Shown here in pieces: positions 1 to 13,775 of a stretch of 64,000 nucleotides of DNA (position 1 is the stretch's first letter; every line of letters begins with the position of its first letter). This stretch comes from Mercurialis annua. Lineage: Eukaryota; Streptophyta; Magnoliopsida; Malpighiales; Euphorbiaceae. The notes under the pieces were generated by a model that saw only the letters and a list, made by a program, of their open reading frames with translations, ran no database searches and was not told the DNA's origin. The position numbers were made by a program, and so were the translations under genes. The stretch lies in assembly GCF_937616625.2 (NCBI RefSeq), contig NC_065575.1, positions 22,306,001 through 22,370,000 of the forward strand, read 5' to 3'.

Positions 1-470
1 CCCAACGTTTCACGTTTTAAGGGATTTAAGCCAAATGTGTACAAATGTTACGAAACAAATCCAAACGTTTCACTTTTTTAGCAATTTTTGCCACACGTTT
101 ATAAACATTACGAAACATAGGTGAAGTTTTTCATTTGGGTTTCTTGACGTTTTAGCGATTTAAGCCAAACGTTTACAAACGTCTTTGAAATTTTTGGATT
201 TGTCTCATAACGTTTGTAAACATTGTGACTTAAAATGCTAAAAAGGTGAAACGTTTGGTTTTTTTTCGTAGCGTTTGTAAACGTTCAGCTTCAGTCGCAA
301 AAAAGGTGAAACGTTTGGAACTGTTTCGTCATGAAACAAATCCAAACGTTTCACCTTTTTAGCGATTTAAGCCAAAACATTATGAAAATAATCCAAATAT
401 TTCTCCTTTTTAGCGATTTAAGTAAAATGTGACGAAATAAATCCAAAGATTTCACCTTTTTAGCGTTTGG
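1..470. repeat. Satellite segment with orientation switches
   Basis: From 1 to about 185 the monomers read in reverse complement (ACGAAACAAATCCAAACG followed by TTTAGCAATTT). At about 185-331 they read forward. At about 332-466 they are inverted again (CATGAAACAAATCC onward), and from about 467 they are forward. Nearly all later satellite in the window is forward; the exception I found is a short piece near 2885. The junction near 325-338 has a near-palindromic core, GTTTCGTCATGAAAC. This looks like small inversions at an array edge or an old rearrangement breakpoint. Confidence 0.85.
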
Positions 471-2884
471 ATTCAATCGCTAAAAAGGTGAAAGGTTTGG
501 TCTTGTTTGTAAACGTTTGGCTTAAATCGCTAAAAAGGTGAAAGGTTTGGATATATTTCGTAATATTTGTAAACTTTTGGCTTCAATCGCTAAAAAGGGG
601 AAACGTTTGGATTTGTTTCGTAACGTTTGTAAATGTTTTGCTTAAATCGCTAAAAAGGTGAAACGTTTGGATTTGTTTCGTAACGTTTGTAAATGTTTGG
701 CATATATCGCTAAAAATGGGAAATGTTTGGATTGGTTTCGTAACTTTTGTAAACGTTTAGCTTAAATCCCTAAAAAGGTGAAACATTTGGATTTGTTTTG
801 TAACGTATATAAACGTTTAGCTTAAGTCGCTAAAAAGGTTAAACGTTTGAATTTGTTTCATAACGTTTGTAAACGTTTTGGCTTAAATCGCTAAAATTAT
901 GAAACGTTTGGATTTGTTTTGTAGCGTTTTAAACGTTTGGATTGGTTTCATAACGTTTGTAAACGTTTATCTTAAATCGATAAAAAAGGGAAACGTTTGG
1001 ATTTGTTTCGTAATGTTTTAAACGTTTGGATTTGTTGCGTATCGTTTTGAACGTTTGGCTTAAATAGCTAGAAAGGGGAAACATTTGGTTTTGTTTCGTA
1101 AGTTTGTAAACGTTTGGCTTAAATCGCTAAAAATGTGAAACATTTGGATTTGTTTCGTGACATTTTAAACTTTTAACTTAAATTGCTAAAAAGGTGAAAT
1201 GTTTGGATTTATTTTGTAGCGTTTGTAAAAGTTTGGCTTAAATCGCAAAAAAGATGAAACGTTTAGATTGGCTTTATAACATTTGTAAACGTTTGGCTTA
1301 AATCGCTAAAAAGGCAAAATATTTGGATTTGTTTGGTAACGTTTGTAAACGTTAGGCTTAAATCGCTAATAATGTGAAACTTTGGATTTTTTTGTAACGA
1401 TTTAAACGTTTGGATTGGTTTCATAATGTTTTAAGCGTTTGGCTTAAATCGCTAAAAAAGTGGAACGTTTCTTTTTTTTTCGTAACGTTTGTAAATGTTT
1501 GGCTTAAATCGCTAAAAAGGTGAAACGTTTGGATTTGTTTTGTAATATTAGTAAACGTTTGGCTTAAATCGCTAAATAGGTGAAACATTTATATTTGTTT
1601 CGTAGCATTTAAAACATTAGGATTGGTTTCGTAGCGTTTTAAATGTTTGGCTTAAATCGCCAAAAAAGTGAAACATTTAGATTTGTTTCGTAACGTTTGT
1701 AAACGTTTGGCTTAAATCACTAAAAAGGGGAAATGTTTAGATTTGTTTCATAACATTTGTAAACATTTGGTTTAGATTGCTAAAAAGGCAAAACGTTTGG
1801 ATTTGTTTCGTAATCTTTATAAATGTTTGGCTTAAATGGCTAAAAAGGTGAAACGTTTGGATTTGTTTTGTAACATTTTAAACGTTTGGATTGGTTTCGT
1901 TTGGATTTGTTTTGTAACATTTGAAACGTTTGGATTTGTTTTGTAACGTTTTAAACGTTTGACTTAAATTGATAAAAAAATGGAAACGTTTGGATATGTT
2001 TCATAACATTTAAAATGTTTGCATTTGTTTCGTAACGTTTGTAAACATTTTGCTTAAATAGCTAAAAAGGTGAAGTGTTTGGTTTTATTTCGTAACGTTT
2101 GTAAATGTTTGGCTTAAATTGCTAAAAAGATGCAACGTTTGGTTTTATTTCGTAACGTTTGTAAATGTTTGGCTCAAATAGCTAAAAAGGTGAAACGTTT
2201 GGATTTGTTTCATAACGTTTTAAACGTTTGGATTAGTTTTGAAACATTATAAATTTTCGCTTAAATCGCTAAAATGGTGAAACGTTTGGATTTGTTTCGT
2301 AATGTTTGTAAATGTTTAGCTTAAATCGATAAAAAGATGAAACATTTGGATTGGTTTCGTAAAGTTTTAAATGTTTGTCTTAAATCGCTAAAAAGGTGAA
2401 ACATTTAGTTTGGATTTGTTTCGTAACGTCTGTAAACGTTTGGCTTAAATCGCTAAAAAGGTAAATCGTTTGAATTTGTTTCGTAGCGTTTGTAAACGTT
2501 TGGCTTAAATTGCTAGAAATGTGAAACGTTTGGATTTGTTTCGTAACTTTTCTAAATGTTTGGCTTAAATCACTAAAAAGAGTGAAACGTTTGGTTTTGT
2601 TTCGTAACATTTGTAAACGTCTGACTTAAATCGCTTAAAATGTGAAACATTTGGATTTGTTTCGTAACGGTTTAAACGTTTCGTTTGGTTTCGTAACTGT
2701 TTAAATGTTTGGCTTAAATTGATAAAAAGGGGAAACGTTTGGATTACGTTTGTAAATGTTTGGCTTAAATCGCAAAAAAGGTGAAACTCTTGGATTTGTT
2801 TCGTATCGTTTGTAAACGTTTGGCTTAAATCGCTAAAAAGGGGAAACGTTTGGATTTGTTTCGTAATGTTTGTAAGCGTTTAGA

Positions 2885-2942
2885 CCTTTTTAGCAATTTA
2901 AGCCAAATGTTTGTAAATGTTTGGCTTAAATTGCTAAAAAGG
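2885..2942. repeat. Perfect inverted repeat in satellite, 23-bp arms
   Basis: The left arm, 2885-2907, begins CCTTTTTAGCAATTT and ends GCCAAA. It is the exact reverse complement of the right arm at 2920-2942, which ends TTGCTAAAAAGG. The 12-bp spacer is 2908-2919. A monomer fragment has been inverted next to its direct copy. The structure lies immediately left of the approximate start of the 5.4-kb higher-order repeat. Confidence 0.85.
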
Positions 2943-2944
2943 TG

Positions 2945-5900
2945 AAACGTTTGGATTTATTTTCTAACTTTTATAAACGTTTGACTTAAATAGTTAAAAT
3001 GGCGAAAACATTTAATTTTGTTGCGTAACATTTGTAAACGTTTGGTTTAAATCGCTACAAAGAGTGAAACGTTTGGTTTTGTTTCGTAACGTTTGTAAAC
3101 ATTTGGCTTAAATCGCTAAAAATAAGAAAACATTTGGATTTCTTTCATAAGGTTTGTAAACGTTTGGCTTATATCAATAAAAAGGCTATACGATTGTATT
3201 TGTTTCGTAACGTTTGTAAACGTTTGACTTAAATTGCTAAAATGGGGAAACGTTTGGATTAGTTTCGTAACGTTTGTAAACGTTAAGCTTAAATCGCTAA
3301 AAAGGTGAAACGTTTGGATTTGTTTGTAAAGGTTCGGCTTAAATTGCTAAAAAGGTGAAACGTTTGGATTAATTCTTTCGTAACGTTTGTAAATGTTTGG
3401 CTTAAATTGCTAAAAAGGTGAACAGTTTGGATTTATTTCGTAACGTTTGTAAACGTTTGGATTAAATTGCTAAAAAGGTGAAACGTTTGGATTTGTTTAT
3501 AAAGGTTCGGCTTAAATTGCTAAAAAGGTGAAACGTTTGGATTAATTCTTTCGTAACGTTTGTAAATGTTTGGCTTAAATTGCTAAAAAGGTGAACAGTT
3601 TGGATTTATTTCGTAAATGTTTGTAAACGTTTGGCTTAAATTGATAAAAAAGGTGAAATGCTTGGATTTGTTTCGTAATGATTGTAAACGTTTGGCTTAA
3701 ATTGCTAAAAAGCTGAAATGTTTGTATTTGTTTCGTAATGTTGGTAAATGTTTGGCAGAAATTTCTAAGAAGGTAAAAAGTTGAAACGTTTGGATTTGTT
3801 TCGTAATGTTGGTAAACGTTTCGCTGAAATTGCTAAGAAGGTAAAAATGGGGAAATGTTTGGATTTGTTTCGTAACCTTTATAAACATTTGGCTAAAAAG
3901 GTGAAACATTTGGATTCGTTTCGTAACGTTTGTAAACGTTTGTCTTATATTGCTAAAAAGATGAAACACTTGGATTTGTTTCGTATCGTTTGTAAGAGTT
4001 TGGCTTAAATTGCTAAAAAGGTGAAACGTTTGGATTCGTTTCATAAATTTGTTTCGTAACGTTTGTAACCGTTTTTCTTTAATCACCAAAATGGGTAAAC
4101 GTTTGGCTTAAATTACTAAAAAGGAGAAACGTTTGAATTTGTTTCGTAACGTTTGTAAACGTTTGGCGTTAATCGCTAAAAAGGTAAAATGTTTGGATTA
4201 GTTTGTAATGTTTGTAAATGATTGGCTTAAATTGATAAAAAGGTTAAATGCTTGGATTTGCTTCGTAACGTTTGTAACCATTTGGTTTAAATTGCTAAAA
4301 AGGGGAAACGTTTAGATTTGTTTTGTATCATTTGTAAACGTTTGGCTTAAATCGCTAAATATGTGAAACGTTTGGATTTGTTTCGTAATGTTTGTAAACG
4401 TTTGGCATAAATTGATAAAAAGGTGAAACGCTTGGATTTGTTTCGTAACGTTTGTAAATGTTTGGCTTAAATTACTAAAAAGGTGAAACGTTTGGATTTG
4501 TTTCCTAACGTTTATAAACGTTTGGCTTAAATCGCTAAAATGGCGAAACATTTAAATTTTTTTCGTAACGTTTGTAAACGTTTGGTTTAAATCGCTAAAA
4601 AGGGTGAAACGTTTGATTTTGTTTCGTAACGTTTGTAAACGTTTGGCTTAAACCGCTAAAATAGGGAACATTTGGATTTCTTTCCTAAGGTTTGTAAACG
4701 TTTGTCTTATATCAATAAAAAGGCGAAACATTTGTATTTGTTTCGTAACGTTTGTAAACGTTTGGCTTAAATTCTTAAAAAGGTGAAATGTTTAGATTTG
4801 TTTTGTATCATTTGTAAACGTTTGGCTTAAATCGCTAAATAGGTGAAATATTTGGATTTGTTTCGTAATGTTTATAAACGTTTGGCTTAAATTGCTAAAA
4901 TGGCGAAATATTTAATTTTGTTTCGTAACGTTTGTAAACGTTTGGTTTAAATCGCTAAAAAGGGTGAAACGTTTGGTTTTGTTTCGTAATGTTTGTAAAC
5001 GTTTGGCTTAAATCGCTAAAATAGGAAAACATTTATATTTATTTCCTAAGGTTTGTAAACGTTTGGCTTATATCAATAAAAAGGAGAAATGTTTGTATTT
5101 GTTTCGTAACGTTTGTAAACGTTTAGCTTAAATTGCTAAAAAAGTTAAACGTTTAGATTTGTTTTGTATCATTTGTAAACGTTTGGCTTAAATCGCTAAA
5201 TAGGTGAAACGTTTGGATTTGTTTCCTAACATTTACAAACGTTTGGCTTAAATCGCGAAAATGACTAAACATTTAATTTTGTTCCATAACGTTTGTAAAC
5301 ATTTGGTTTAAATCGCTAAAAGGGTGAAACGTTTGGTTTTGTTTCGTAACGTTTGTAAACATTTGACTTAAATCGCTAAAATAGGAAAACATTTGGATTT
5401 CTTTCCTAAGGTTTGTAAATGTTTGGCTTATATCAATAAAAAGGCGAAACATTTGTATTTGCTTCGTAAGGTTTGTAAAGGTTTGGCTTAAATTGCTAAA
5501 AAGGTGAAACGTTTAGATTTGATTTGTATCATTTGTAAACGTTTGGCTTAAATCGCTAAATAGGTGAAACACTTGGATTTGCTTCGAAACGTTTGTAAAC
5601 GTTTGGCTTAAATTGCTAAAAAGGTGAAACGTTTAGATTTGATTTGTATCATTTGTAAACGTTTGGCTTAAATCGCTAAATAGGTGAAACACTTGGATTT
5701 GCTTCGAAACGTTTGTAAACGTTTGGCTTAAATTGCTAAAAAGGGGAAACGTTTAGATTTGTTTTGTATCATTTGTAAATGTTTGGCTTAAATCGCTAAA
5801 TAGGTGAAACGTTTGGATTTGTTTCATAATGTTTGTAAACGTTTGGCTTAAATTGATAAAAAGGTGAAACGCTTGGATTTGTTTCGTAACGTTTCTAAAC

Positions 5901-8420
5901 GTTTGGCTTAAATTGCTAAAAAGGTGAGACGTTTGGATTTGTTTCCTAACGTTTATAAATGTTTGGCTTAAATCGCTAAAATGGCAAAACATTTCATTTT
6001 GTTTCGTAACGTTTGTAAACGTTTGGTTTAAATCGCTAAAAAGGGTTAAACGTTTGGTTTTGTTTCGTAACGTTTCTAAACATTTGGCTTTAATCGCTAA
6101 AATAGGTAAACGTTTGGATTTCTTTCCTCAGGTTTGTAAACGTTTGGCTTTTATCAATAAAAAGGCAAAACATTTATATTTGTTTCGTAACGTTTGTAAA
6201 CGTTTGGCTTAAATCGCTAAAATAGGGAAATGTTTGGATTAGTTTCGTAACATTTGTAAACGTTAAGCTTAAATGGCTAAAAAGGTGAAACGTTTGGATT
6301 TGTTTGTAAAGGTTCCGCTTAAATCGCTAAAAAGGTGAAACGTTTGGATTAATTCTTTCGTAACGTTTGTAAACGTTTGGCTTAAATTGCTAAAAAGGTG
6401 AAACGTTTGGATTTATTTTGTAACGTTTGTAAACGTTTGGCTTAAATTGCTAAAAAGGTGAAATTCTTGGATTGGTTTCATAACGTTTGTAAACGTTTGG
6501 CTTAAATTACTAAAAAGGAGAAGCGTTTGGATTTGTTTCGTAATGTTTGTAAACGTTTGGCGTTAATCGCTAAAAAGGGGAAACGTTTGGATTAAATTGT
6601 ATTGTTTGTAATCGTTTGGCTTAAATTGATAAAAAGGTTAAACGCTTGGATTTGCTTCGTAACATTTGTAAACCTTTGGCTTAAATTGCTAAAAAGGGGA
6701 AACGTTTAGATTTGTTTTGTATCATTTGTAAACGTTTGGCTTAAATCGCTAAATAGGGGAAACGTTTGGATTTGTTTCGTAATGTTTGTAAACGTTTGGC
6801 TTAAATTGATAAAAAGTTGAAACGCATGGATTTGTTTCGTAACGTTTGTAAACGTTTGGCTTAAATTGCTAAAAAGGTGAAACGTTTGGATTTGTTTCCT
6901 AACGTTTATAAATGTTTGGCTTAAATTGCTAAAAAGGTGAAACGTTTGGATTTGTTTCCTAACGTTTATAAATGTTTGGCTTAAATCGCTAAAATGGCGA
7001 AACATTTAATTTAGTTTCATAATGTGTGTAAACGTTTGGTTTAAATCCCTAAAAAGGGTGAAACATTTTGTTTTGTTTCGCAACGTTTGTAAACGTTTGA
7101 CTTAAATCGCTAAAATAGGAAAACATTTGGATTTCTTTCCTAAGGTTTGTAAACGTTTGGCTTAGATCAATAAAAAGCTGAAACGTTTGTATTTGTTTTC
7201 GTAACGTTTGTAAACGTTTGGCTTAAATTGCTAAAAAGATAAAACGTTTCAATTTGTTTTTATCATTTGTAAACATTTGGCTTAAATCGCCAAATAAGCG
7301 AAACGTTTCGATTTGTTTCCTAACGTTTATAAACATTTGGCTTAAACCGCTAAAATGGCGAAACATTTAATTTTTTTCGTAACGTTTGGTTTAAATCGCT
7401 AAAAAGGGTGAAATGTTTGGTTTTGTTTCGTAACGTTTGTAAACGTTTGGCTTAAATCGCTAAATAGGTGAAACGTTTGGATTTGTTTCCTAACATTGAT
7501 AAACGTTTGGCTTAAATCGCTAAAATGACTAAACATTTAATTTAGTTTCATAATGTGTGTAAACGTTTGGTTTAAATCCCTAAAAAGGGTGAAACATTTT
7601 GTTTTGTTTCGCAACGTTTGTAAACGTTTGACTTAAATCGCTAAAATAGGAAAACATTTGGATTTCTTTCCTAAGGTTTGTAAACGTTTGGCTTAGATCA
7701 ATAAAAAGCCGAAACGTTTGTATTTGTTTTCGTAACGTTTGTAAACGTTTGGCTTAAATTGCTAAAAAGATAAAACGTTTCAATTTGTTTTTATCATTTG
7801 TAAACATTTGGCTTAAATCGCCAAATAAGCGAAACGTTTCGATTTGTTTCCTAACGTTTATAAACATTTGGCTTAAACCGCTAAAATGGCGAAACATTTA
7901 ATTTTTTTCGTAACGTTTGGTTTAAATCGCTAAAAAGGGTGAAATGTTTGGCTTTGTTTCCTAACGTTTGTAAACGTTTGGCTTAAATCGCTAAATAGGT
8001 GAAACGTTTGGATTTGTTTCCTAGCATTGATAAACGTTTGGCTTAAATCGCTAAAATGACTAAACATTTAATTTTGTTCCATAACGTTTGTAAACATTTG
8101 GTTTAAATCGCTAAAAAGGGTGAAACGTTTGGTTTTGTTTCATAACGTTTGTAAACGTTTGGCTTAAATCGCTAAAATAGGAAAACATTTGGATTTCTTT
8201 CCTAAGGTTTGTAAACGTTTGGCTTATATCAATGAAAAGGCAAAACGTTTGGATTTGTTTCATAACGTTTGTAAACGTTTGGCTTCAATTGCTAAAAAGG
8301 GAAAACGTTTAGATTTGTTTTTTATCATTTGTAAACGTTTGGCTTAAATCGTAAATAGGTAAAACGCTTGGATTTGCTTCGAAACATTTGTAAACGTTTG
8401 GCTTAAATTGCTAAAAAGGT
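2945..8420 (+). repeat. Higher-order satellite repeat of about 5.4 kb, copy 1
   Basis: Diagnostic monomer variants recur with an offset of about 5476 bp: 3697 matches 9173, 3781 matches 9257 and 4312 matches 9788. The offset falls to about 5236 bp from about 5750 (5753 matches 10989), after loss or gain of about four monomers. A distinctive marker at the left edge is TTTATTTTCTAACTTTTATA, near 2957 and again near 8433. Edges are approximate because they lie inside monomers. Confidence 0.8.
6965..8050 (+). repeat. Local duplication of about 541 bp (nine monomers)
   Basis: The rare variant TTAGTTTCATAATGTGTGT followed by TTTAAATCCCTAAAAAGGG occurs at about 7011 and again at about 7552. The intervening monomers repeat in the same order, including the shortened unit in which TTTTTTTCGTAACGTTTGG lacks the usual TGTAAACGTTT. 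The counterpart near 26.2 kb appears to carry only one copy, so the duplication arose within copy 1 or was lost from copy 2. Confidence 0.7.
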
Positions 8421-11400
8421 GAAACGTTTGGATTTATTTTCTAACTTTTATAAACGTTTGACTTAAATCGTTAAAATGGCGAAAACATTTAATTTTATTG
8501 CGTAACATTTGTAAACGTTTGGTTTAAATCGCTACAAAGAGTGAAACGTTTGGTTTTGTTTCGTAACGTTTGGAAACATTTGGCTTAAATCGCTAAAAAT
8601 AAGAAAACATTTGGATTTCTTTCATAAGGTTTGTAAACGTTTGGCTTATATCAATAAAAAGGCTATGCGATTGTATTTGTTTCGTAACGTTTGTAAACGT
8701 TTGACTTAAATTGCTAAAATGGGGAAACGTTTGGATTAGTTTCGTAACGTTTGTAAACGTTAAGCTTAAATCGCTAAAAAGGTGAAACGTTTGGATTTGT
8801 TTGTAAAGGTTCGGCTTAAATTGCTAAAAAGGTGAAATGTTTGGATTAATTCTTTCGTAACGTTTGTAAATGTTTGGCTTAAATTGCTAAAAAGGTGAAC
8901 ATTTTGGATTTATTTCGTAACGTTTGTAAACGTTTGGCTTAAATTGCTAAAAAGGTGAAACGTTTGGATTTGTTTGTAAAGGTTCGGCTTAAATTGCTAA
9001 AAAGGTGAAACGTTTGGATTAATTTTTTCGTAACGTTTGTAAATGTTTGGCTTAAATTGCTAAAAAGGTGAACAGTTTGGATTTATTTCGTAACGTTTGT
9101 AAACGTTTGGCTTAAATTGATAAAATAGGTGAAATGCTTGGATTTGTTTCGTAATGATTGTAAACGTTTGGCTTAAATTGCTAAAAAGCTGAAACGTTTG
9201 TATTTGTTTCGTAATGTTGGTAAATGTTTGGCTGAAATTTCTAAGAAGGTAAAAAGTTGAAACGTTTGGATTTGTTTTGTAATGTTGGTAAACGTTTTGC
9301 TGAAATTGCTAAGAAGGTAAAAATGGGGAAATGTTTGGATTTGTTTCGTAACCTTTATAAACATTTGGCTAAAAAGGTGAAACATTTGGATTCGTTTCGT
9401 AACGTTTGTAAACGTTTGTCTTATATTGCTAAAAAGATGAAACACTTGGATTTGTTTCGTATCGTTTCTAAGAGTTTGGCTTAAATTGCTAAAAAGGTGA
9501 AACGTTTGGATTCGTTTCATAAATTTGTTTCGTAACGTTTGTAACCGTTTTTCTTTAATCACCAAAATGGGTAAACGTTTGGCTTAAATTACAAAAAAGG
9601 AGAAATGTTTGAATTTGTTTCGTAACGTTTGTAAACGTTTGGCGTTAATCGCTAAAAAGGTAAAATGTTTGGATTAGTTTGTAATGTTTGTAAATGTTTG
9701 GCTTAATTTGATAAAAAGGTTAAATGCTTGTATTCGCTTCGTAACGTTTCTAACCATTTGGCTTAAATTGCTAAAAAGGGGAAACGTTTAGATTTGTTTT
9801 GTATCATTTGTAAACGTTTGGCTTAAATCGCTAAATAGGTGAAACGTTTGGATTTGTTTCGTAATGTTTGTAAACGTTTGGCTTAAATTGATAAAAAGGT
9901 GAAACGCTTGGATTTGTTTCGTATCGTTTGTAAACGTTTGGCTTAAATTACTAAAAAGGTGAAACGTTTGGATTTGTTTCCTAACGTTTATTAACGTTTG
10001 GCTTAAATCGCTAAAATGGCGAAACATTTAAATTTTTTTCGTAACGTTTGTAAACGTTTGGTTTAAATCGCTAAAAAGGGTGAAACGTTTGGTTTTGTTT
10101 CGTAACGTTTGTAAACGTTTGGCTTAAACCGCTAAAATAGGGAACATTTGGATTTCTTTCCTAAGGTTTGTACACGTTTGTCTTATATCAATAAAAAGGC
10201 GAAACATTTGTATTTGTTTCGTAACGTTTGTAAACGTTTGGCTTAAATTCTTAAAAAGGTGAAATGTTTAGATTTGTTTTGTATCATTTGTAAACGTTTG
10301 GCTTAAATCGCTAAATAGGTGAAATATTTGGATTTGTTTCGTAATGTTTATAAACGTTTGGCTTAAATTGCTAAAATGGCGAAATATTTAATTTTGTTTC
10401 GTAACGTTTGTAAACGTTTGGTTTAAATCGCTAAAAAGGGTGAAACGTTTGGTTTTGTTTCGTAATGTTTGTAAACGTTTGGCTTAAATCGCTAAAATAG
10501 GAAAACATTTATATTTATTTCCTAAGGTTTGTAAACGTTTGGCTTATATCAATAAAAAGGAGAAATGTTTGTATTTGTTTCGTAACGTTTGTAAACGTTT
10601 AGCTTAAATTGATAAAAAAGTGAAACGTTTAGATTTGTTTTGTATCATTTGTAAACGTTTGGCTTAAATCGCTAAATAGGTGAAACGTTTGGATTTGTTT
10701 CCTAACATTTACAAACGTTTGGCTTAAATCGCGAAAATGACTAAACATTTAATTTTGTTCCATAACGTTTGTAAACATTTGGTTTAAATCGCTAAAAGGG
10801 TGAAACGTTTGGTTTTGTTTCGTAACGTTTGTAAACATTTGACTTAAATCGCTAAAATAGGAAAACATTTGGATTTCTTTCCTAAGGTTTGTAAACGTTT
10901 GGCTTATATCAATAAAAAGGCGAAACATTTGTATTTGTTTCGTAAGGTTTGTAAACGTTTGGCTTAAATTGCTAAAAAGGTGAAACGTTTAGATTTGATT
11001 TGTATCATTTGTAAACGTTTGGCTTAAATCGCTAAATAGGTGAAACGTTTGGATTTGTTTCATAATGTTTGTAAACGTTTGGCTTAAATTGATAAAAAGG
11101 TGAAACGCTTGGATTTGTTTCGTAACGTTTGTAAACGTTTGGCTTAAATTGCTAAAAAGCTGAGACGTTTGGATTTGTTTCCTAACGTTTATAAATGTTT
11201 GGCTTAAATCGCTAAAATGGCAAAACATTTCATTTTGTTTCGTAACGTTTGTAAACGTTTGGTTTAAATCGCTAAAAAGGGTTAAACGTTTGGTTTTGTT
11301 TCGTAATGTTTCTAAACATTTGGCTTTAATCGCTAATATAGGTAAACGTTTGGATTTCTTTCCTCAGGTTTGTAAACGTTTGGCTTTTATCAATAAAAAG

Positions 11401-13775
11401 GCAAAACATTTATATTTGTTTCGTAACGTTTGTAAACGTTTGGCTTAAATCGCTAAAATAGGGAAATGTTTGGATTAGTTTCGTAACGTTTGTAAACGTT
11501 AAGCTTAAATCGCTAAAAAGGTGAAACGTTTGGATTTGTTTGTAAAGGTTCCGCTTAAATCGCTAAAAAGGTGAAACGTTTGGATTAATTCTTTCGTAAC
11601 GTTTGTAAACGTTTGGCTTAAATTGCTAAAAAGGTGAAACGTTTGGATTTATTTTGTAACGTTTGTAAACGTTTGGCTTAAATTGCTAAAAAGGTGAAAT
11701 TCTTGGATTGGTTTCATAACGTTTGTAAACGTTTGGCTTAAATTACTAAAAAGGAGAAGCGTTTGGATTTGTTTCGTAATGTTTGTAAACGTTTGGCGTT
11801 AATCGCTAAAAAGGGGGAACGTTTGGATTAAATTGTATTGTTTGTAAACGTTTGGCTTAAATTGATAAAAAGGTTAAACGCTTGGATTTGCTTCGTAACA
11901 TTTGTAAACCTTTGGCTTAAATTGCTAAAAAGGGGAAACGTTTAGATTTGTTTTGTATCATTTGTAAACGTTTGGCTTAAATCGCTAAATAGGGGAAACG
12001 TTTGGATTTGTTTCGTAATGTTTGTAAACGTTTGGCTTAAATTGATAAAAAGTTGAAACGCATGGATTTGTTTCGTAACGTTTGTAAACGTTTGGCTTAA
12101 ATTGCTAAAAAGGTGAAACGTTTGGATTTGTTTCCTAACGTTTATAAACGTTTGGCTAAAATCGCTAAAATGGCAAAACTTTTAATTTTGTTTCGTAACG
12201 TTTGTAAACGTTTGGTTTAAATCGCTAAAAGGGTGAAACGTTTGGTTTTGTTTCATAACGTTTGTAAACGTTTGGCTTAAATCGATAAAATAGGGAAACA
12301 TTTGGATTTCTTTCCTAAGGTTTGTAAACGTTTGACTTATATCAATAAAAAGGCGAAACGTTTGTATTTGTTTCGTAACGTTTGTAAATGTTTGGCTTAA
12401 ATTGCTAAAAAGGTGAAACGTTTCGATTTGTTTTGTATTACTTGTAAACGTTTGGCTTAAATCGCTAAATAGGTGAAACGTTTCGATTGTTTCGTAATGT
12501 TTATAAACGTTTCACTTAAATCTCTTAAATGGCGAAACATTTAATTTTGTTTCGTAAGTTTGTAAACGTTTGGTTTAAATCGCTAAAAAGGGTGAAACAT
12601 TTGGTTTTGTTTCGTAACGTTTGTAAACGTTTGGCTTAAATCGCTAAAATAGGGAAACATTTGGATATCTTTTCTAATTTTTGTAAACGTTTGGCTTATA
12701 TCAATAAAAAGGCGAAACGTTTGTATTTGTTTCGTAACGTTTGTAAACGTTTGGTTTAAATTGCTAAAAAGGGGAAAAGTTTAGATTTTTTTTGTATCAA
12801 TTGTAAACGTTTGGCTTAAATCGCTAAATAGTGGAAACGTTTGGATTTGTTTCCTAACGTTTATAAATATTTGGCTTAAATCGCTAAAATGGCGAAACAT
12901 TTAATTTAGTTTCATAATGTGAGTAAACGTTTGGTTTAAATCCCTAAAAAGGGTGAAACATTTTGTTTTGTTTCGCAACGTTTGTAAACGTTTGGCTTAA
13001 ATCGCTAAAATAGGAAAACATTTGGATTTCTTTCCTAAGGTTTGTAAACGTTTGGCTTAGATCAATAAAAAGCCGAAACGTTTGTATTTGTTTTCGTAAC
13101 GTTTGTAAACGTTTGGCTTAAATTGCTAAAAAGATAAAACGTTTCAATTTGTTTTTTTATCATTTGTAAACATTTGGCTTAAATCGCCAAATAAGCGAAA
13201 CGTTTCGATTTGTTTCCTAACGTTTATAAACATTTGGCTTAAACCGCTAAAATGGCGAAACATTTAATTTTTTTCGTAACGTTTGGTTTAAATCGCTAAA
13301 AAGGGTGAAATGTTTGGCTTTGTTTCCTAACGTTTGTAAACGTTTGGCTTAAATCGCTAAATAGGGGAAACGTTTGGATTTGTTTCCTAGCATTGATAAA
13401 CGTTTGGCTTAAATCGCTAAAATGACTAAACATTTAATTTTGTTCCATAACGTTTGTAAACATTTGGTTTAAATCGCTAAAAAGGGTGAAACGTTTGGTT
13501 TTGTTTCATAACGTTTGTAAACGTTTGGCTTAAATCGCTAAAATAGGAAAACATTTGGATTTCTTTCCTAAGGTTTGTAAACGTTTGGCTTATATCAATG
13601 AAAAGGCAAAACGTTTGGATTTGTTTCATAACGTTTGTAAACGTTTGGCTTCAATTGCTAAAAAGGGGAAACGTTTAGATTTGTTATGTATCATTTGTAA
13701 ACGTTTGGCTTAAATCGTAAATAGTTAAAACGCTTGGATTTGCTTCGAAACATTTGTAAACGTTTGGCTTAAATT
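8421..13775 (+). repeat. Higher-order satellite repeat of about 5.4 kb, copy 2
   Basis: Second copy of the 5.4-kb unit, starting with the same rare variant monomer as copy 1. It ends near 13775, where the sequence stops following the copy-1 order (compare 8380-8420 with 13740-13780). A counterpart lies at about 27.1-32.46 kb inside the larger 18.5-kb duplication. Confidence 0.75.

Noticed and set aside
2380..4551. Series of 75-130 aa open frames on both strands in the satellite
   Set aside because: They are translations of the 60-bp monomer (20-residue repeats), open on both strands, with arbitrary starts and stops created by monomer variants. The same applies to similar frames up to 54490.
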